From: Lewinellaceae bacterium
GTDB taxonomy: Bacteria; Bacteroidota; Bacteroidia; Chitinophagales; Saprospiraceae
Length of the DNA: 64,000 nt
Assembly (NCBI GenBank): GCA_020636155.1
Contig: JACJYM010000007.1
Span: forward strand, 95,669 to 159,668
Reading direction: 5' to 3'
Part shown: positions 18,757 through 28,235 of the stretch, piece by piece
How positions within the stretch are numbered: the first letter of the stretch is position 1
Layout of the letters: every line of letters starts with the position of its first letter
The notes under the pieces: generated by a model
Told to the model about the DNA's origin: nothing
The model's database searches: none
The model's input: only the letters and a program-made list of their open reading frames with translations
Program-made: the position numbers and the translations under genes

Positions 18757-21105
18757 TTAAAATTTAAGCTTTTCGTTTTTGTCCCATAGGCCCCATCTAG
18801 CACCGACGTCCCCTTCATGATGAATTTTCCAAGATTCGTCAAAAGACGAGAAATAAAAAATTTCAATTTGACTATCACTAGCCCACTTCATAGTATGGAT
18901 AAAATATTGCATCGAATTTTCAGTCGAAGGTACGGCTTCAAGTTCTGATTTTCCTTGACTTGGCCATCCTGTCTCTGTGATAATTATGGGTTTCCCATTA
19001 GTCGCTTTTCTCGTCACGGAGTACATTTCTTGCAAATAACGTGAGGCTTGATTTATATTTATTCCTTCCCAAAACGGATAGCAGTTTATAAGGATGACAT
19101 CACAAGCATCAACCAATTGAGGTCGTTCACAATATTGGTAATATGCATCCACATAACCTACGGGTGTATTTGGCAGTTCTTTTTTAACCCTACTGATATA
19201 GCCGATGATTTGGCTTTCAGTCAGTTCGCCACGCAAGAGTGCTTCATTGCCGACTACGGCAATATCGACAAAACCCTGCTTCCCGAGTTGTATCAGCATC
19301 TCAATCTCGCGATTATTTTGTTCTAGATCATGACTTACCCAAGCCCCCACCATGGTGTTTTTGTGATACTTACGTGCAATTATCGGAATCTCCTCATTCC
19401 CGTTGAGACAAGAAAAAGACCTTATCCATTGAGTATAAGGTGCTATGACTTGCATTCTCCTGTCTATTTGAGCCTTCGTCACGAAATCTTCAACATTTTG
19501 CCCTTCGGTATATGGACTGAAACAGATGCCATGAATACCTTGAGTTAATAATTTTTGAAAATCAGCCTTTAATTCTAAATGACTAAGCTGTGTTGAATCA
19601 TCTAGTATATCATCCATAAAATTCAAATCACCGGACAGTGACGACAATCTTTTACCACCAACATAAGCTGATGAATTGTTTAATTTTCTTTGATCTAATA
19701 CGGACCTAACTTCTTTGGCTGTCTCTTCGGTTACGGAATAATCCCTCATGACGTACATCGCAATGAGGGTTCCCAGTATAGGTAATCCTGAGAAAAAAGC
19801 TCTCAATCCGATGATGGCGCTTTCTTGTTCGGTGGTAGGAACTCCTTCCTTAAATCCTACAAATGACAAAATGAATCCACTCAAGGCACCGGCTATGGCA
19901 AAACCAAATTTCACCATCCACCAATAAATAGCACCAAAAATCCCTTCTCGTCTTTTGCCTGTATTAAGTTCGTCAATATCTATCACATCAGAAGTCATGG
20001 ACATCATCAAGGTAAAGAGGCTGCCTATACCAAATGAGAAAAATGGCAATGCAAAAATAAACATGTATGGCTTACCTGGAATCATCAAAAACCAAAGCAT
20101 AATATAACCAATAATCGAAATCCCTTGAGACCATAGGAATGCTCTTTTTTTGCCTAATTTGCGGGACATCCAAGTCACAATGGGTATCACGATAAACGTG
20201 GTAGAGAGGGCTCCTAAAGAACCAAACAACGTAGGCCAATACCCAGAATTAGCGGCATTCGTATCACCGTTGAACAATTGGTACACGATGACAAAAAATG
20301 TGAAAGAGGCCACCGTATTAAAAGCATTGAAAATCAGGAATGTGGCAATGCATAATTTTCTAAATGGCTTTATTTTCAAGGCTTCTTTAAAACCTAAAAT
20401 GATTTCATCAAAGCTGCCTCTCATATTCTTGAACGTTAATTCAGAATAATTTTCGTTCAATGTAGACTTACTCTCAATGAATATCGCCGGGATGATTGCT
20501 ACGACCATAAGTGCAGCACCGACCCATATTGCAAGCGTTCTCGTTGCACTTTCGGCCGTGTCAAACCAGCCATCGTCGCCATTAGAATACATAATCACCC
20601 AAAACCAAGGAGCTATCACCCAAGCCCACTGCCCTATCCACTGAGCAATGGCCATGATGCTCGTCCTTTCATGAAAATCATTGCTCATCTCGTAGCCCAT
20701 TGCCACATACGGAACACTAAAAATGGTCAGTCCGAGGTAAAATACGAACGACATTATCATAAAATAGACAAAGTTGTAACTGATAGAATTTTCAGCATAC
20801 AATTGCCACATAAACATAAATGCGATGCTCATAATGATGGCACCTACAAATACATACTGCCTTCTTCTACCCCACTTTGATTTCGTATTATCAGAAATGA
20901 ATCCCATGATAGGATCCGTAAAAGAGTCAAAAATTCGCGGAAAAAAGTAAATAATCCCCCACATCCAGCCCGGAAAGCCCAGATTCTGCACCAATACGAC
21001 CATGAAAATTCCCAAGACGGCTGGAAACATTTGATTGGCTAACATTCCTAACCCAAAGGCGATCTTTTGCCCCATGGAAACCGTATTTGTTGATTTTGAT
21101 GTCAT
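18757..21105 (-). CDS. MFS (GPH/MelB-like) sugar transporter fused to a C-terminal GH17 domain
   Basis: This 782-aa protein is a clear fusion. Residues 1-460 form a GPH-type transporter with about 12 membrane segments (motifs such as DSFTDPIMGFISDNTKSKWGR near residue 60). Residues about 490-782 form a GH17 domain with acid/base Glu621 (VGNEALLR) and nucleophile Glu711 (ITETGWPSQG). By analogy with MelB-type carriers, both termini face the cytoplasm, so the hydrolase would sit at the inner mouth of the carrier and cut glucan oligosaccharides as they enter (inference). The ATG overlaps the TGA of the GH30 gene by 4 bp (ATGA), and the stand-alone GH17 follows 5 bp later. No frameshift or stop is seen in the junction region. 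Confidence 0.88.
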   Translation of the reverse strand: MTSKSTNTVSMGQKIAFGLGMLANQMFPAVLGIFMVVLVQNLGFPGWMWGIIYFFPRIFDSFTDPIMGFISDNTKSKWGRRRQYVFVGAIIMSIAFMFMWQLYAENSISYNFVYFMIMSFVFYLGLTIFSVPYVAMGYEMSNDFHERTSIMAIAQWIGQWAWVIAPWFWVIMYSNGDDGWFDTAESATRTLAIWVGAALMVVAIIPAIFIESKSTLNENYSELTFKNMRGSFDEIILGFKEALKIKPFRKLCIATFLIFNAFNTVASFTFFVIVYQLFNGDTNAANSGYWPTLFGSLGALSTTFIVIPIVTWMSRKLGKKRAFLWSQGISIIGYIMLWFLMIPGKPYMFIFALPFFSFGIGSLFTLMMSMTSDVIDIDELNTGKRREGIFGAIYWWMVKFGFAIAGALSGFILSFVGFKEGVPTTEQESAIIGLRAFFSGLPILGTLIAMYVMRDYSVTEETAKEVRSVLDQRKLNNSSAYVGGKRLSSLSGDLNFMDDILDDSTQLSHLELKADFQKLLTQGIHGICFSPYTEGQNVEDFVTKAQIDRRMQVIAPYTQWIRSFSCLNGNEEIPIIARKYHKNTMVGAWVSHDLEQNNREIEMLIQLGKQGFVDIAVVGNEALLRGELTESQIIGYISRVKKELPNTPVGYVDAYYQYCERPQLVDACDVILINCYPFWEGININQASRYLQEMYSVTRKATNGKPIIITETGWPSQGKSELEAVPSTENSMQYFIHTMKWASDSQIEIFYFSSFDESWKIHHEGDVGARWGLWDKNEKLKF

Positions 21106-22607
21106 AGTGAAACGTTCATGTTAGAAAATATTATGGTCTGAATGGCATGAGGGCTTATCGTCACAGATGTTGATTTATCGTAGATATTGAGAATTAATTC
21201 CTGAGGATAATCCTGTTCATTGAGTACGACGATGGCTAAGCTTTGGTCGGGATTAATCACGGCCGTTGCCATAATTTTATCCGTATTTGTATCAACTTTA
21301 ATGACTTTGGATTCTGGTCTGATGTACTTACTAAAATGTGACATGACATAATACAAGGGAGTAAAATAAACCTCATCCAAATCAATATCAACGATGACTG
21401 GTGCAGTACACCAATTCTTAAACCAATTGGGGCCTCCCTGTCGGTCTAGAATTAAATTCCAATCTATCCAGCCATCTACCCAATTATTTAGACAGCCAAT
21501 CATATCTTTTGCATATCTGAAAGTTGGGGTGTATTTTGGATGAAGGTGTTTCTCACTTTCGCTAGCCCAATCCCAGCCCCAGTCTGTAGCTTCTTCACTC
21601 CAATACCACACATCGTCTTTCCAATGCGGTATTTCTGCATCGATACATCCCTCCGTTTCTATCAGATACTTGTCAGGTGCTTTGGCATGAGCAAATTGCA
21701 GTGCATCTTCGAATACTTCTTGAGTACTGGCATACCAATGAATAGCGGTGCCGGAAAAATATTTAGAAACTTCCGGACTTTCATACATTGCATTGACCCA
21801 TTCCTTGAGGTGGTCGCGGTTCTGATCATAGCCTAATATTTTTATGTCGCTCAGTCCGTCTTTTTCAAGTTGAGGCCCTAGATATTGAGTTACAAATCTT
21901 GTCATCTCATCCGGTGTATAATGCATACTTTCCCAGTTATTTCCATTGCCTAGGGGTTCGTTTTCAACTGTAATTCCCCACACATTAAGACCTTCCTGGC
22001 GATATGACTGAATATATTTTGAAAAATACAAGGCCCAAGTGTCATAATATCGTGGAAGTAATCGACCTCCAATCCATGAATTGTTATCCTTCATCCAGGG
22101 CGGTGCAGTCCAAGGTGATGAAATGATTTTAAAGCCATCAGTAGAAACTTGCTGGGCTCTCTGAATCATTGGAATCAAGTATTCCTTATCATGTGAAATA
22201 TCAAAACTGGTAAGTAGTGAATCACCTGGAACCTTGGCATAAGCATAGTGGTTCAGAGAGAAATCACAGGAGTTGATATGGGTTCGAGTTAAGGAATATT
22301 TTGCTCCATTATCACCGAAATAAGCTTCTAGTATTTTGCTTTGATTTTCTAGGCTTAAATTTTTGAACAAATAGGCTGACGATTCTGTGAATGACCCACC
22401 TATTCCTGTGATGGTTTGAAATTGTGTTTCGGGATTTATATTGATGACCACCTTATTTTTGCAAGGTATAAAGGATTGAATCGGTTTCAATTTATTTCCA
22501 GAAGATGAGGTTTCATATACTTTGACATCAAGTTTATCTGAATTCATGTTAAAACTCATAATCAATACAATTACTATTGCGATTAGGAAATAAACTGATT
22601 TTTTCAT
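21102..22607 (-). CDS. Glycoside hydrolase family 30 (beta-1,6-glucanase / glucosylceramidase-like)
   Basis: This 501-aa protein has an N-terminal hydrophobic signal (about 1-20). It contains the GH30 landmarks GIGGSFTESSA (about 69-79), SPWTAPPWMKD (about 164-174), acid/base Glu217 in VENEPLG and nucleophile Glu319 in the ETEGC motif. GH30 enzymes of this group cut beta-1,6 or beta-1,3 glucosidic links. Next to GH16 and GH17 enzymes, a role in removing the beta-1,6 branches of laminarin is the natural inference. Overlaps with both neighbours (ATGA at each junction) indicate translational coupling in the operon. It is probably periplasmic. Confidence 0.88.
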   Translation of the reverse strand: MKKSVYFLIAIVIVLIMSFNMNSDKLDVKVYETSSSGNKLKPIQSFIPCKNKVVININPETQFQTITGIGGSFTESSAYLFKNLSLENQSKILEAYFGDNGAKYSLTRTHINSCDFSLNHYAYAKVPGDSLLTSFDISHDKEYLIPMIQRAQQVSTDGFKIISSPWTAPPWMKDNNSWIGGRLLPRYYDTWALYFSKYIQSYRQEGLNVWGITVENEPLGNGNNWESMHYTPDEMTRFVTQYLGPQLEKDGLSDIKILGYDQNRDHLKEWVNAMYESPEVSKYFSGTAIHWYASTQEVFEDALQFAHAKAPDKYLIETEGCIDAEIPHWKDDVWYWSEEATDWGWDWASESEKHLHPKYTPTFRYAKDMIGCLNNWVDGWIDWNLILDRQGGPNWFKNWCTAPVIVDIDLDEVYFTPLYYVMSHFSKYIRPESKVIKVDTNTDKIMATAVINPDQSLAIVVLNEQDYPQELILNIYDKSTSVTISPHAIQTIIFSNMNVSL

Positions 22608-23911
22608 TCCACAGGCACTTTTTCTTGGATTATAGATTTGGGTACTTGCACCGAATTCATTAATTTATCAAAATTCCCATCATAGGTTTTTTCGACAAGT
22701 TTTCCATCTCTTCCGAGATTTTGAAAAATAGACTCGTCCACTAAATTCCAAAGCACATATTTCGCCTTGCCATCTACTGTAAAGAGCCCAAAATGGTTTT
22801 CAGAACCATTCGGGTTTCCGGCATCTTTCCACACCTCGTCGAATGCTTCAAAGAAGAAACAAGCAATCCCTTCTTTTTTTGTCCAATCCAAAATATTTTG
22901 ATAGTAAAGTGACTGTTTATACTCATCACATGCATATGACCCTTCGCTTCCATAAAACCCATCGGAAGCACTGGCCCATCCGGTCTCCCCTATGTGAATC
23001 GGAATGTCCTTTTTAATATTATCGGCATATTTTTTTACGGCTTTAAATTGCATTTTGGCATATTCAGTTGCTCTATGCATCGCCGCATTGATTTTTTGCT
23101 CTTTGGACAAATTGTTTTCTTCCGGTAATATTCCCCAAAAATCGGGATTGTAATGGGTGTCATGCATGGGATAGGTATGCATCGAGATATAATCTACTGA
23201 CTGGATTAATTCTTCAAGGTCTCTATTATGATAATCGGATGTGCCGCCACCCCATGAGGCAAAGTTATCGGAGCTCGTTATTAAGATATCACTCGGTAAC
23301 TTTCCATTCGACTTAAGTGATTGAAGGTGTTTGACCCATTTTAAAATGACCGATGAAGGAACATAATAGGCTTCTGCCCATTTGACCATGGCTTCATTGC
23401 CTACAGCGATGATTTTTACAATATCCGGATATTGATTCGCCAGTTGGATTGCTCGCTCGATTTCATATTGATTTTCGGGACTTTCCACTTCATGGTCGGG
23501 TGCCAGATCTGTCCACGCATTTTTACAGTCAATCCATACACCCAGCATAACGTACATTTCAAAATTTGGGTCATCCAGTTTTAGTTCATGTATAGCCTTC
23601 AAGACGGTGGAAGCATGCAGTAACTTTACATTATAGGTTCTGACAAACTTAATACCCATTGCGGCAAGCAGTTTCATGTCTTCTTTTATATCCTGCACAG
23701 ACGGTTGAATATCGCGGGTTGTGTTTCTATATCCACCATAAGAAATTGCCAAATATGAAGGATTCGATAACATTTCTAAAGTTGTCATATTAGCTCGTTC
23801 CATGCTACTCTTAGTAGTACAATTTTCAAAAACAAACGCAATCATAAATAGCACTCCAACCCTCAAAAACTTGAGAATAAATTCAGGTCGAGTTAGGTGC
23901 TTTCTGATCAT
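22604..23911 (-). CDS. Glycoside hydrolase family 17-like, probable lipoprotein
   Basis: This 435-aa protein has a hydrophobic N-terminal segment followed by FENC (Cys31), a loose lipobox; anchoring in a membrane is likely but not certain. It is a GH17-type TIM barrel with acid/base Glu173 in AVGNEAMVKW and nucleophile Glu309 in HIGETGWAS. It is only distantly related to the other two GH17 domains of the locus and has longer loops, so it is likely to have a different preference within beta-1,3-glucans. It starts 1 bp after the phosphorylase stop and overlaps the GH30 start by 4 bp. Confidence 0.8.
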   Translation of the reverse strand: MIRKHLTRPEFILKFLRVGVLFMIAFVFENCTTKSSMERANMTTLEMLSNPSYLAISYGGYRNTTRDIQPSVQDIKEDMKLLAAMGIKFVRTYNVKLLHASTVLKAIHELKLDDPNFEMYVMLGVWIDCKNAWTDLAPDHEVESPENQYEIERAIQLANQYPDIVKIIAVGNEAMVKWAEAYYVPSSVILKWVKHLQSLKSNGKLPSDILITSSDNFASWGGGTSDYHNRDLEELIQSVDYISMHTYPMHDTHYNPDFWGILPEENNLSKEQKINAAMHRATEYAKMQFKAVKKYADNIKKDIPIHIGETGWASASDGFYGSEGSYACDEYKQSLYYQNILDWTKKEGIACFFFEAFDEVWKDAGNPNGSENHFGLFTVDGKAKYVLWNLVDESIFQNLGRDGKLVEKTYDGNFDKLMNSVQVPKSIIQEKVPVE

Positions 23912-23912
23912 C

Positions 23913-26900
23913 TTATTTCAAAATATTTTTATCCACTGTTACTTCAATCCGTTCAATCTTCCCATTTCTTGCAAACACATTTTTACTCAGTTCTTTGTCA
24001 AGCATATTGCTTTCAATCTCCGAAGATTGGCCATCAGAGAAATAAACTCTTATCTTACTTTGTTCACCTTGTATGTATTGAATGGGTACTTGACAATAAG
24101 TAAATCCAAGATTATTTTGTCTTAGTTTTAGCGATTTTTCATCGCCATTGGTGTCAATGTAATTGAAAACACAATCATCTTCTAAAAACTCTTCTTCTCG
24201 TAATAATACCGGATTGAAGCCTAAGCATCCATTATTTGTGACAATCCCTAATTCACCAAAACGACTTATAATATCTTCTTTCACTTGACCTGTCATACCC
24301 GGCTGCTGAACCCCCTTATTCGCAGGAGTATGCGAGTATGGGTCGGTGGGAAATGCTCCATATAACTCAGGTGCCTTATGAACACCGAGTCCTTCACTTA
24401 TTTCATAATAATGATTAACGAGTCTATCAATAGTTTCTTGAGAACTACCATTATTGATTGCCTGTAGGCAGCACTCTTGAGTGGCAAGCAACAACTTCGA
24501 AACCATGTGCCAATAGATTGACCCCAATCCTTCGTATCCAAAAAATGTTCCCGATCGACCCGTAAATGCCTTATGATTGAATACTGATTCGTAGATATTG
24601 AAGATTGCTTGAATTTCGTGATCAGGTACCTCAGAATAAATGTCTTCATCCAGAAGCATCAATGCTTGCTTTAGGTCTGAAACATTTCGAAAAGAGCTAT
24701 GAAAATGATATTTCCCAAATATGTCCTTTTTCACTAAGGATGAATCTCCATTAGCGAGTAATTTTTTCAATAATTCTGATGCTTCAAATTTATCTTCTGG
24801 GATGGTATTTTTTTCTAGGAAGCCGGGCAGCTCTTTGTCAGGATATAAAATATAAGAGTCTTGATCAGCTCTATACAAGTTTGATTTTTTTAGAGCATCA
24901 AGCACTTCTAAGTTTTCTTTAGCAGATAAATACCCAGAACTCAAAACAGCGACTTGCCCTTCAAGCATTTCGCTGAGATTAGAGATACTCATGCCATTCT
25001 CACCGATTGAGAGCAAATTATATGCATGAAATAAACCATCTTGTCTTTTGTTGACAGAGATGGAATAGTCTATGTGTTTTAAAACTATCGCAAAAAATGC
25101 TAGAATTTCAGCGAGATAAATGGCGGTCTTTTCACCTGTAAAAGATTTGGAATATATTTGTGTCCTATAGTGGGATGCTGCCATTCCTAATGCATCGACC
25201 ATCGCTTTCCTCGAAACATCTGTGAATCCCGCTTGGGCAATTGTCAGATGATTTTCAAATACTTTTTTTATCTCAAAATAATATTCGGCAAGTTCTACGG
25301 AAATATTCACAGATTTTGAAGTGCCCTCCATTAGATTAATGAAAAAGCTCAGGTATCGACGAATATAATATAACGTCACCATGGAGATACCATTACCGAC
25401 TAAGGCATTGTTAGCATCATTCCATTCGGGACGTTGGGTGTTCATCCAGACACCTCCCTCAGGAATGTAATTAGAAAGTTTTGCCAGCAATGTTGCCAAT
25501 GATTTTTCGATAAAATTTACTCGACACACTGAGTATGATGCATTTTGTAATAATGCTCCATCTGCTCCGATTTCTGTCACCGCTTTCCTAATGTCTATAT
25601 CCGCATTCTCATCAAATTCTATGGTGTCCTTAGGATTGGTTAAAATTTCTTGATAGGGTTTTATTTTGTAAGGGACATTGGCATAGACGAAAAGGTTTTG
25701 ATTAAAATACGAGGACAGCTTTCCTGGTTGGTATTTTTCTATGAATTCTAAGAATTTTAATAAGTAAATAATCTGATGGTCTCCCCAGTATCCAATGTAT
25801 GACCACGGGTCGTCCGGCTCTATCGTTTCCCAATCGAATCCTCCTTTGGTAACTCTATAAGGATTGTATCCATCGAAGGTACTTGCATTGAGAAATCTAA
25901 ATATCATGGCTTCGATAAAGTCTGGAAATGAGTGTACCAATGCTTCCCAATTCTGGAATATGTCTCTCCAATTCCCCTCGTAATCCAACACCTTGCTTCC
26001 ATCAATTTCGTTAATAGTGTTAATGGAAAATTTATTCCAAGGCCGACTTGGATCTCCGTGCCTTCTACTGAATTTCAAGGGCATATATTCATTCATCAAT
26101 CGGTTTAAGTCATAATCTGCTTTGTTTTTTAATGCCTCTTGAAGTGAATATAAATCAAGCTTTATTGGCAGATTTTTAATAAATTCATATTCCCTTTCCC
26201 ATAGAGATTTGTTGGCATTTTTTAAATATGATATTAAGTCTTGTTTGTCAATGTTATAATTATCATCAAAGATTCCTCCACGCATATTGTTAAATAATAC
26301 ATTGGTATAATGTCTTGAATCCTTTAGCTTATCTTGTGTGCATTGCAAGGCATCTGCAGAAGCATTAAGCTTAATGAGTTTTAAAGTGCCCAGCTCGATA
26401 TCCTTCTCTACCTCTTCGGGAATATGGCTATTGTTACTTAGCAAATGTTGAAGTAATGCAATGCCATTGTGGTCTTGGTGAACATCAGCGACTATAGACC
26501 ATTTCTTGCTCTCATAAGCATTTAATATTATTGAAGAATTTATAAAATAAGCCCCAACTTCCCCCTTTACATCCTTTTCTTCTACTATCAGCTTCCAATT
26601 TCTGAAAGCATCCAATTGCCTTGAGGATAATAAATACTTAGGATGAGACAATCCAAAAGACCAAACAATATTGGCACTGAGGGCTTCACTCGGTTCTGCC
26701 TTATCAACGATAATGGCACTGAGAGCGAATATACCGATACCGGTTTTCACATCCAATTCGCTTCTCCTATAGGCATTGACTAAATTACTTGCATTATTTT
26801 GCAAATCGCTGGGCACTCCACTTGGGAGTATATCCTGAATACCATCTAGAACCTCAATTTTTACTTCATCATCAGATATATTAAGAATTTCTGAATGTCT

Positions 26901-27359
26901 CACAAATCCAAATTGATTGCTATTGCACCATTTGTATCTAAAAATAAGATTCAGCTTGCGGTTGATTTCTTCAAAAATAATTTTATTCCCAAATTTTGAT
27001 TTGTAAAGATTTCTGGTAAAATCGTATCCAATATCATGTCTAATAGAAAATGGCTCCCAGACATATTTTTCTGAATTTCGATAAACTTGAAATATGCTTT
27101 TACTTCCTGTAAATTCGTTATTAAATGTAATTTTATCATCCGTGTAATATGGAAAAAGTGCATACTCCGCATTCTTACGTCCTGCCGTGATGCCTCCATT
27201 ACTGGAGATAAACATCCAATGATTGCTATCACTGACGATGCTCATAAAAAATGGCCTTAACGATTGAACATTCTGAATTTTGAAATATATTTCATCATCA
27301 AAATATGTCTGTTCGAGAGAACCTTTTTCAATATTTGCCTTTACTTCGTCAATCATCAT
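23913..27359 (-). CDS. GH149-like beta-1,3-oligoglucan phosphorylase
   Basis: This 1148-aa protein has no signal peptide, so it is cytoplasmic. Length and layout fit GH149 phosphorylases, which split beta-1,3-gluco-oligosaccharides with phosphate to glucose-1-phosphate. It has an N-terminal beta-sandwich domain with SNGGITAGRKNAEYALFPYY (about 54-73) and a helical (alpha/alpha)6-type domain with PEWNDANNALVGNG. Asp648 of the latter matches the WND catalytic aspartate of the related GH94 family. I assign GH149 from memory of the family and its context; another member of the same clan (GH94/GH161-like) cannot be excluded without a search. It is 47 bp downstream of the GH16 gene and 1 bp before the GH17 lipoprotein gene. 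Confidence 0.72.
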   Translation of the reverse strand: MMIDEVKANIEKGSLEQTYFDDEIYFKIQNVQSLRPFFMSIVSDSNHWMFISSNGGITAGRKNAEYALFPYYTDDKITFNNEFTGSKSIFQVYRNSEKYVWEPFSIRHDIGYDFTRNLYKSKFGNKIIFEEINRKLNLIFRYKWCNSNQFGFVRHSEILNISDDEVKIEVLDGIQDILPSGVPSDLQNNASNLVNAYRRSELDVKTGIGIFALSAIIVDKAEPSEALSANIVWSFGLSHPKYLLSSRQLDAFRNWKLIVEEKDVKGEVGAYFINSSIILNAYESKKWSIVADVHQDHNGIALLQHLLSNNSHIPEEVEKDIELGTLKLIKLNASADALQCTQDKLKDSRHYTNVLFNNMRGGIFDDNYNIDKQDLISYLKNANKSLWEREYEFIKNLPIKLDLYSLQEALKNKADYDLNRLMNEYMPLKFSRRHGDPSRPWNKFSINTINEIDGSKVLDYEGNWRDIFQNWEALVHSFPDFIEAMIFRFLNASTFDGYNPYRVTKGGFDWETIEPDDPWSYIGYWGDHQIIYLLKFLEFIEKYQPGKLSSYFNQNLFVYANVPYKIKPYQEILTNPKDTIEFDENADIDIRKAVTEIGADGALLQNASYSVCRVNFIEKSLATLLAKLSNYIPEGGVWMNTQRPEWNDANNALVGNGISMVTLYYIRRYLSFFINLMEGTSKSVNISVELAEYYFEIKKVFENHLTIAQAGFTDVSRKAMVDALGMAASHYRTQIYSKSFTGEKTAIYLAEILAFFAIVLKHIDYSISVNKRQDGLFHAYNLLSIGENGMSISNLSEMLEGQVAVLSSGYLSAKENLEVLDALKKSNLYRADQDSYILYPDKELPGFLEKNTIPEDKFEASELLKKLLANGDSSLVKKDIFGKYHFHSSFRNVSDLKQALMLLDEDIYSEVPDHEIQAIFNIYESVFNHKAFTGRSGTFFGYEGLGSIYWHMVSKLLLATQECCLQAINNGSSQETIDRLVNHYYEISEGLGVHKAPELYGAFPTDPYSHTPANKGVQQPGMTGQVKEDIISRFGELGIVTNNGCLGFNPVLLREEEFLEDDCVFNYIDTNGDEKSLKLRQNNLGFTYCQVPIQYIQGEQSKIRVYFSDGQSSEIESNMLDKELSKNVFARNGKIERIEVTVDKNILK

Positions 27360-27406
27360 TTTAAAATTACAAATTCAAAGATTAAAAGCTTTCTCTAGTT
27401 TTTAAA

Positions 27407-28222
27407 TCAATTGTAAACCCTTACATAATCTACGACCATCTGCTGCGGAAAAGGAGTCTTGCTCGTAGGAAATCCTACATAATTGCCTCCAACTGCGACA
27501 TTTAAAATAATGAAAAAATCGTGGTCAAACACCCAATTCCCAGGTAAGTCTTGCGGTGTCAACTTTTGGTATAATGTATCATCCACATAAAATTCCAGGT
27601 AATCAATACCCCATTCGATGGCATAGATATGATAATCAGTATCAAATCTACCATTTTCCAAACCGAATGATTTAGAAATCGCAGACCCTGATGAGTAATT
27701 TGGACCATGAACGGATCCATTCACCACATTGGGTATTTGCCCCCTGAGTTCCATAATGTCTATCTCTCCACATTGCGGCCAGAGTTTATCATCCAAATCT
27801 GCCCCTAATAACCAGAAAGAAGGCCAAATACCCGGACCGTAAGGGGTCTTAATTCTTGCTTCGAATCTTCCATAAGTTTGACTGAAATGACCTTTAGTAT
27901 TGATACGACCTGAGGTGAAGGGCTGACCGCCGAAGTGCTCATTTCTCGCTGTGATGATAAGGTTTCCTTCGCCATCCATTGATAAATTTTCAGGATGGTC
28001 TGTGTAATACTGGTATTCTTGGTTACCCCACCCATCAGTTCCATTTCCTATGTCAATGTTCCATTTACTATCATCAGGTAATGTCCCTTTTTCTCCATTG
28101 AATTCATCGCTCCACGACAATGACCAATTCCTTTGCTCTAGATGCTGGCTATCATCCACATTGCAAGAAATAAGTAAAAGGATAATACTGAATATCGATG
28201 AAGAATATAATAATTTTTTCAT
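27407..28222 (-). CDS. GH16 endo-beta-1,3-glucanase (laminarinase), lipoprotein
   Basis: This 271-aa protein starts at ATG 28222 (MKKLLYSSS), which puts a proper lipoprotein signal at 1-20 with LLISC (Cys20). A longer upstream start at 28294 would overlap the previous gene and spoil the signal. The catalytic motif is GEIDIME, with nucleophile Glu153 and acid/base Glu158. GTDGWGNQEYQYYT (about 61-74) and YGRFEARIKTPYG are typical of bacterial laminarinases in GH16 subfamily 3. It is probably on the cell surface or in the periplasm, making the first cuts in laminarin. The upstream lipoprotein gene ends 13 bp before it. Confidence 0.92.
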   Translation of the reverse strand: MKKLLYSSSIFSIILLLISCNVDDSQHLEQRNWSLSWSDEFNGEKGTLPDDSKWNIDIGNGTDGWGNQEYQYYTDHPENLSMDGEGNLIITARNEHFGGQPFTSGRINTKGHFSQTYGRFEARIKTPYGPGIWPSFWLLGADLDDKLWPQCGEIDIMELRGQIPNVVNGSVHGPNYSSGSAISKSFGLENGRFDTDYHIYAIEWGIDYLEFYVDDTLYQKLTPQDLPGNWVFDHDFFIILNVAVGGNYVGFPTSKTPFPQQMVVDYVRVYN

Positions 28223-28235
28223 GATCAATGATTTA

